12,233 bases of DNA from an uncultured Clostridia bacterium. Lineage in GTDB: Bacteria; Bacillota; Clostridia; Christensenellales; UBA1242. Location: the NCBI GenBank assembly GCA_947589615.1, contig CANQBU010000026.1, forward strand, positions 1 to 12,233. The letters run 5' to 3'. Under the pieces are notes generated by a model that was not told the origin of the DNA, ran no database searches, and saw only the letters and a list, made by a program, of their open reading frames with translations. Made by a program: the position numbers and the translations under genes. Below, piece after piece: positions 7,583 through 12,233 of this stretch. How positions within the stretch are numbered: the stretch's first letter is position 1; the number at the start of each line of letters is the position of its first letter.

Positions 7583-10500
7583 TTATGATCTACGGAGCTT
7601 TTTTCTCCTTGCTCGTCCTATTAGCACTATTGCAAGTGTTATTAGCATAATTGCAGCTCCTGCCGATACTCCTATTATTATGAATAACATTATATTTGTT
7701 GTCTCCTCAGCTACTACTATTATACCTTGATCTAGCTCTACTTCCGCACTCTTATTTAATTCCTTTATGTCTGTCCCTACAAGGTATATAGTTATATCGT
7801 CTGACCGCAATTCATCTGTTAATTTCATGTATAGCTTGTATCCGCTTATCTCTTGTTCCGAGCATTCTTCGCCGTCTATAACAAATCTATATCGGTATAT
7901 ATACATTATCCCTTCTATATCGTTTGCTTTTTCTCCAAGTATTTCTTCTATCGCTTTTTTGTCTGTTACTTGTTCAACTACTAATTCTATTCCTTTAGCA
8001 AATCCTTCTTCTCTTCTTACTACAAACTCTTCGTATGCATCGCTTGATAGCTCTTTGGATCGCACATATACTTCTCTAACATTTTCGAGTATTGCAAAGT
8101 TTTTATTATTGCTCTTTAACGTAATTTCGTAAGTGCCTGATATGCCTAGCCCTTCTACTGAAGCACCGCCGTAGGTATATTCCTTAAGTATCGTTGGTTT
8201 ATGTGCTTCGAATTTATCTTTATCTTCGTCTGCTACGCTTAATTGAGGTTCTTCTTCCGTTTCCCCTTCTACATACTCATTTCTCATCTCTACGTTGAGC
8301 ACAATGCTTTGTATGTTTACTTCGAGGTCTTTTTCTATTCCGACTACTGTTGTCTTTATCTTTATACTGTCACCCACTTCAAGTTCTCTTTCAGCCAACA
8401 GTTTTTCTGAGTTTACATAGATATCATAAAGACTAGCATCTAACATTTCTTCTCTATTGTTGTTATATTTTACTTTTACTTGCATGCCATCTTTTATGGC
8501 AGGAGAAAGTTTATCGTAGGCTTTGTATGTCGCATTAATTCCTGTAACTTCTAAGATGCTTACAATCTTTTCAACATCTGTAAAAATCACCTTGCTACCT
8601 GTCTTTTCCTTGTAGTTTCTTGTGTCGGTTGGCTTGAATTTCCAGCGAATAGTATTATTGCCACTTTCTAATGTTATTTCCTCTATCTCGTCACCCTCTT
8701 CATCAACTAATACTAGCTCTCCTTCTATCTCTTCAGCACCTTGCCAATCCACTACTAATTTGTGAGTGCGAACATCTGCTACTGTATCTATTGTTACGAT
8801 TTTCTCGCCCGATACATAATATTCAGGATCGTTTTCTATCTTAACTCCTACCTCTACTTGTTTTGCCTCTATTGTAAATTCAACAATCCTTTCGCCGGTG
8901 AAATTTTCTTTTCCTTGTATTTTCAATTGAGCCTGGCCCGCTTGAAGATTGTTTGTATAGATTAATTCATAATCTTCTCCAAAGTCTAATTCACGGCCAT
9001 CATGCCACTTCAACGCTACTTGGAAAGTTATATTTTCCCCTGTGTAGGTTTCTTTTAACTCGGCAAAATCACTGCTCCCATTAAGATATAAATCTAAATC
9101 TTCTATATCTTTTCTGGTTATCTCGTAACTTATACTCGTCTCACCACCTAGGTTTGTTCCTATTCCAGTTATTACTAACTCTTTTCTTCCAACATTTACA
9201 CAGTCTTCGTCATAGTCTACTGTGTAATCTTTACCTAACTCAAGTGTATACTGTTTACCTTCTAAGTCTATACTTATTTGCGGTTTTATATCATTGCCCG
9301 TATAGGTTATCTGTATACCCTCTTTGCCATAAATTTGCTCGCCTATTGTCAAGATCCAGTTTAATTCAGAGGCATCTAACTTTGTTATGTTAAAGGTTAC
9401 ACTTACTTTTCCTTTATAGTTACCATGCCCCTCTATCTCTATTGTAGCCAACCCTGAATCTCTATTATTTAAGTATTTCAAAGTATAATCTTTGCTGTCT
9501 TCTACTGTGCCTTGCTGTAAGGTGTAGCCATTGTAGGTTAACTCTATTTCGTCATCTCTTGTATGGTTCTCACCATTGAATTCAACTTCTGATAAAGTCG
9601 TTAGCCCGTCTTTTAACATGCTTGAATCCAATGTCTTTGCTTCAATATCGAAATATTTAGTAACTGTTCCTTTGAAATTGCCCTTACCTTCTATCTCTAT
9701 TGTGGCTTGACCTACATTTGTATGATCACTATATCTTACTACATAATCTTTGCCTTCGCCTTGCTCCAATTCTTCACCCAAATACATTAAGTGAACAGGA
9801 GGTTTTATCTCGCTTCTCGTATATGTAGTGTCAATTTCTTCTACATTTATTGTTACTTCCGCTTGACTTATATCTTTTTGCTCGATTGTGTATTCTATTG
9901 TGGCATTGCCTTTGTAGTTGCCTGTTCCTTTTATCTCTAAAACTATTGTTCCAACACTGATAAAGTCATCACAAACACCCTCGCCTCTCTTGTAAGTAAC
10001 CGTATAATCTGCATTTATTTTCAGTTCGTTACTATTATACTCTAAACTAGGGTCTACTTGATGTTGTTGTTTATCATAAACAATACCAGTTATTTCTCCC
10101 TTCGTCACATCACTGTCTGCTATGTCCTTTTGAGTTATACTAAATGTAAATTCTGCTTCACCTTCGTAGTTTTTTGTAAAGGTTATCTTTATCTTCGCTT
10201 CATTAGTTACTTCTTTGTTCGCAGAGTAGTCTACTGTATACCATTCACTGGATAACGTATTATCCCCTGGCTTAACCTTTATCTCTACGTTTGGTGTTAT
10301 ATCTGAGCCTGTGTAAGTCGTAGTGAAAGTTTCCCCTTGTCCGCCAATATCGATGCTGAAAATTGAAGCAAAGTTATCGTGGTCTATTTCTTTCGTAGTT
10401 ATTTCAAAGGTTATAGTTGCTTCTCCTGTGTAATTTGTGCTCCCTTTTGCTTCTACTGTTATGTTTCCTGTTCCTACATCTGTATTGTCCGAATAAGTAA

Positions 10501-12233
10501 TCGTGAACTCTGTATTGCCTTCATTTAATTCCTTTATCTCCCCATTGTAACTTAATGTTACCGATGGTTTGATTTCTTCACCAGTGTATATTACTTGTTG
10601 TTGTGTGCTAAGCAATTCTTCACTTAATTGTTTTGGAACTATATTAAATGTCGCTGATATGCTTCCTGTATAGTTACCGCTAAAGGTTATTGTGTAACCT
10701 TTTCCATTTCCTACATCGCGCCTATTTGACATGCCATAATCTATTGAGAATTCTTTTTTGTCTAGTTTGTGTTCATGAGCAGTTACCGTTATACTTGGCT
10801 CAATATCGACATCTTTTGCCTGATATACCACATCATCAAGCAATATCTCAACATCGTCCTCTTTTAATTCCAGCTGCCTGATTTCATATGTTACTGTCCT
10901 GCTACCAGCTTTAAAGTTTTTATTTTTACTTGTTATAGTATAAGTTATTATCTTGGCTGAAGTATAATCTCCGTCAGCATTGTCTGTAACTTCATAGTCA
11001 TCAAGGCTTACTTTAACTTCATTAAAGCTTAACTCTGGAATTATCTTATGTGCTGCTGCGTCATATGTTATCCCATTGTTGTAGGTTTCTTCGTTAACTA
11101 TGATTACATCATTTATGTCGGCTTGCTTAATAGCAAAGCTATGCACAAGCTCGCCTGTATAGTTTCCTTTGCCGGTTATGGTTATTTTACCACCGTCTTC
11201 TACTGTTATATTGTTTCCAAATGAATAATCATAATCTGTGTCAGCTTGTAATGTTAATATCCTGTTAGCCGAATATTTAACGGTAAAATCTGGTTCAAGT
11301 TTTTTGCCGGTGTATATCTGTTCTTCCATTTCTACAGTTATACCAGATTCTGTTAAGTTTTTAGGAACAATCTTAAAGGTTACTTGCTTCGTTCCAGTAT
11401 AATTCCCTGTAAAGGTTACTGTGCCCTTGGCTCCAGCTATTACTTCGTTGCCCGAGCCTCTTGCTACATCTACATTTGTGTCAGGTTTCCACTCTACATT
11501 GTAATCTACCGTGCTTGTCAATTCCTTATTTAGGTCAGTATCTTTTACTTTTAAAGTTGGAGTTATCGCATCACCAGTGTAGGTCTGCTCTTCTATATCC
11601 TCAATTTCTATATCTTCTACTCCGCGAGGAGTTATAGTAAAGCTTAATTCAATCTCGCCTGAATAATTGCCTGTTCCAGTTATGGTAATCTTGTAAACTT
11701 CCTTTCTAACATTTATGCGTTCCTCATCGTTATAGCTTGTAATTGTGAAGTCGGTCCCCAGTTCCAAATTATCTTTGTTAAAGACAAGCACTCCTACAAA
11801 GTCAGAATCCTCTAATTCTATTGTCTTACCTTCATATACTCTAGAAATATCTTTCTGCTTAAATTTGTCTTCTAATATCTTTTGGGTTATCTCAAATGTT
11901 AGCTGACAATCGCCACTAAAGTTTCCTTTACCGAATACATTAACATGATATGTTCCGACATTTTTACGCTCATTTTCTGCGTATTCAAATCTGTCTATTT
12001 CATCCTTTGTTAATGGCAAATCATTATACGTCAAAGCGGCGTAAATATCTTCTAGGTTTACCTCTCTATCCACATCTGAACCATCAAACTCTAAGCTAGG
12101 GAGCGTGGATTTTTTCACTTCTCCATCCGATAATGGACGAGGAGTTATTGTAAATATTTTAGAGAAAGTGCCAGCATTGTAGTTTTTATCTAGTGAAGTT
12201 ACTTCTACCGTTATTGTGCAGACATTGGTAAAT
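7583..12233 (-). CDS. Giant membrane-anchored surface protein with tandem YDG-type repeats (N-terminus beyond window)
   Basis: The frame is open from the right edge to a TAA at 7583-7585, giving 1549 visible residues. A GTG at 12118 is not the real start: the frame continues upstream with the end of another repeat (NYNAGTFSKIFTITPRPL). Thirteen complete YDG-type repeats (~85 residues each) run down to ~8828. Next come Ig-like spacer regions (PEYYVSGEKI onward, then TGINATYKAY onward), an acidic stretch (EYVEGETEEEP) and a juxtamembrane domain. The protein ends in one hydrophobic helix and the basic tail RARRKKLRRS. This topology implies an outward-facing stalk held by a C-terminal membrane helix; no LPXTG sortase motif is present. 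An adhesin or stalk role is inferred from family precedent. It is convergent with the plus-strand operon and shares its terminator. Confidence 0.88.
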   Translation of the reverse strand, partial: FTNVCTITVEVTSLDKNYNAGTFSKIFTITPRPLSDGEVKKSTLPSLEFDGSDVDREVNLEDIYAALTYNDLPLTKDEIDRFEYAENERKNVGTYHVNVFGKGNFSGDCQLTFEITQKILEDKFKQKDISRVYEGKTIELEDSDFVGVLVFNKDNLELGTDFTITSYNDEERINVRKEVYKITITGTGNYSGEIELSFTITPRGVEDIEIEDIEEQTYTGDAITPTLKVKDTDLNKELTSTVDYNVEWKPDTNVDVARGSGNEVIAGAKGTVTFTGNYTGTKQVTFKIVPKNLTESGITVEMEEQIYTGKKLEPDFTVKYSANRILTLQADTDYDYSFGNNITVEDGGKITITGKGNYTGELVHSFAIKQADINDVIIVNEETYNNGITYDAAAHKIIPELSFNEVKVSLDDYEVTDNADGDYTSAKIITYTITSKNKNFKAGSRTVTYEIRQLELKEDDVEILLDDVVYQAKDVDIEPSITVTAHEHKLDKKEFSIDYGMSNRRDVGNGKGYTITFSGNYTGSISATFNIVPKQLSEELLSTQQQVIYTGEEIKPSVTLSYNGEIKELNEGNTEFTITYSDNTDVGTGNITVEAKGSTNYTGEATITFEITTKEIDHDNFASIFSIDIGGQGETFTTTYTGSDITPNVEIKVKPGDNTLSSEWYTVDYSANKEVTNEAKIKITFTKNYEGEAEFTFSITQKDIADSDVTKGEITGIVYDKQQHQVDPSLEYNSNELKINADYTVTYKRGEGVCDDFISVGTIVLEIKGTGNYKGNATIEYTIEQKDISQAEVTINVEEIDTTYTRSEIKPPVHLMYLGEELEQGEGKDYVVRYSDHTNVGQATIEIEGKGNFKGTVTKYFDIEAKTLDSSMLKDGLTTLSEVEFNGENHTRDDEIELTYNGYTLQQGTVEDSKDYTLKYLNNRDSGLATIEIEGHGNYKGKVSVTFNITKLDASELNWILTIGEQIYGKEGIQITYTGNDIKPQISIDLEGKQYTLELGKDYTVDYDEDCVNVGRKELVITGIGTNLGGETSISYEITRKDIEDLDLYLNGSSDFAELKETYTGENITFQVALKWHDGRELDFGEDYELIYTNNLQAGQAQLKIQGKENFTGERIVEFTIEAKQVEVGVKIENDPEYYVSGEKIVTIDTVADVRTHKLVVDWQGAEEIEGELVLVDEEGDEIEEITLESGNNTIRWKFKPTDTRNYKEKTGSKVIFTDVEKIVSILEVTGINATYKAYDKLSPAIKDGMQVKVKYNNNREEMLDASLYDIYVNSEKLLAERELEVGDSIKIKTTVVGIEKDLEVNIQSIVLNVEMRNEYVEGETEEEPQLSVADEDKDKFEAHKPTILKEYTYGGASVEGLGISGTYEITLKSNNKNFAILENVREVYVRSKELSSDAYEEFVVRREEGFAKGIELVVEQVTDKKAIEEILGEKANDIEGIMYIYRYRFVIDGEECSEQEISGYKLYMKLTDELRSDDITIYLVGTDIKELNKSAEVELDQGIIVVAEETTNIMLFIIIGVSAGAAIMLITLAIVLIGRARRKKLRRS
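7586..7690 (-). other. C-terminal transmembrane anchor and basic cytoplasmic tail
   Basis: The last 35 residues of the giant surface protein are a 24-residue hydrophobic helix (MLFIIIGVSAGAAIML...), encoded at 7690-7619, followed by GRARRKKLRRS. The positive-inside rule places the repeats outside the cell. There is no LPXTG or similar sortase signal before the helix; the preceding residues are VVAEETTN. Confidence 0.85.
8828..12233 (-). repeat. Thirteen-plus tandem YDG-type beta repeats of the giant surface protein
   Basis: Each unit follows the pattern Y-T-G-x-x-I-x-P, then a DY-x-V-x-Y strand, then an N-N/D-x-x-V-G turn, then G-x-GNYTG and a closing F-x-I strand. Clear openings are YTGDAITP, YTGKKLEP, YTGEEIKP, YTGSDITP, YTRSEIKP, YTGNDIKP and YTGENITF. 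Units 1, 2, 5, 9 and 11 have degenerate openings, and unit 12 has GIGTNLGG instead of GNYTG. Units differ at both protein and DNA level, so this is an old, diverged array rather than a recent expansion. A fourteenth unit is cut by the right edge. Confidence 0.85.

Noticed and set aside
7691..7720. Sortase LPXTG-type anchor before the C-terminal helix
   Set aside because: Residues before the helix read IIVVAEETTN, with no LPXTG, NPQTN or similar motif.
7767..8132. Plus-strand frames inside the giant repeat gene (also 8762-8965, 9154-9393, 10058-10255 and 10690-10881)
   Set aside because: They are antisense shadows. Their Tyr/Ser/Phe/Leu-rich translations are what the reverse complement of this repeat coding sequence produces.
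8828..12233. CRISPR-like or recent DNA tandem repeat
   Set aside because: The periodicity is at protein level only (~255 bp per unit), with strongly diverged DNA and no conserved repeat/spacer structure.

Overview
The window reads as a stretch of a low-GC, Gram-positive-like (monoderm) bacterial chromosome, most plausibly a gut-associated Firmicutes/Clostridia-type lineage. This is inferred from AT-rich sequence throughout, AGGAG-type ribosome binding sites, an M60-type metalloprotease, and giant surface proteins built from YDG/MBG-type beta repeats. The standard genetic code fits every frame. No lineage marker gene is present, so taxonomy stays loose.

Layout: (1) Positions 1-4604, minus strand, hold the first 1534 residues of a large secreted protein. 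It has a signal peptide, an M60/enhancin-type zinc metalloprotease domain, an Fn3-like domain, a parallel beta-helix, an InlB-B-like segment and a run of YDG/MBG modules, and it continues past the left edge. (2) Positions 4605-4785 are a divergent promoter region with good sigma-A-like promoters on both strands. Both promoters sit so close to the start codons that the transcripts would be leaderless or nearly so. (3) Positions 4786-7493, plus strand, hold three closely spaced cytoplasmic genes: an alpha/beta hydrolase, an unrecognised HExxH protein, and a xylose-isomerase-like TIM-barrel protein. (4) Positions 7515-7549 are a strong hairpin that can terminate transcription from both sides. (5) Positions 7583-12233, minus strand, hold the C-terminal 1549 residues of a second giant surface protein. 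It has at least 13 tandem YDG-type repeats, then Ig-like spacer domains, a transmembrane helix and a basic tail. Its N-terminus lies beyond the right edge.

Functionally, the two flanking genes look like cell-surface machinery: a probable host-glycoprotein (mucin-type) protease and a long membrane-anchored stalk or adhesin. The three-gene plus-strand cluster looks like an independent small-molecule or housekeeping operon whose substrates cannot be read from sequence. No tRNA, rRNA, CRISPR array, insertion sequence or attachment site was seen.
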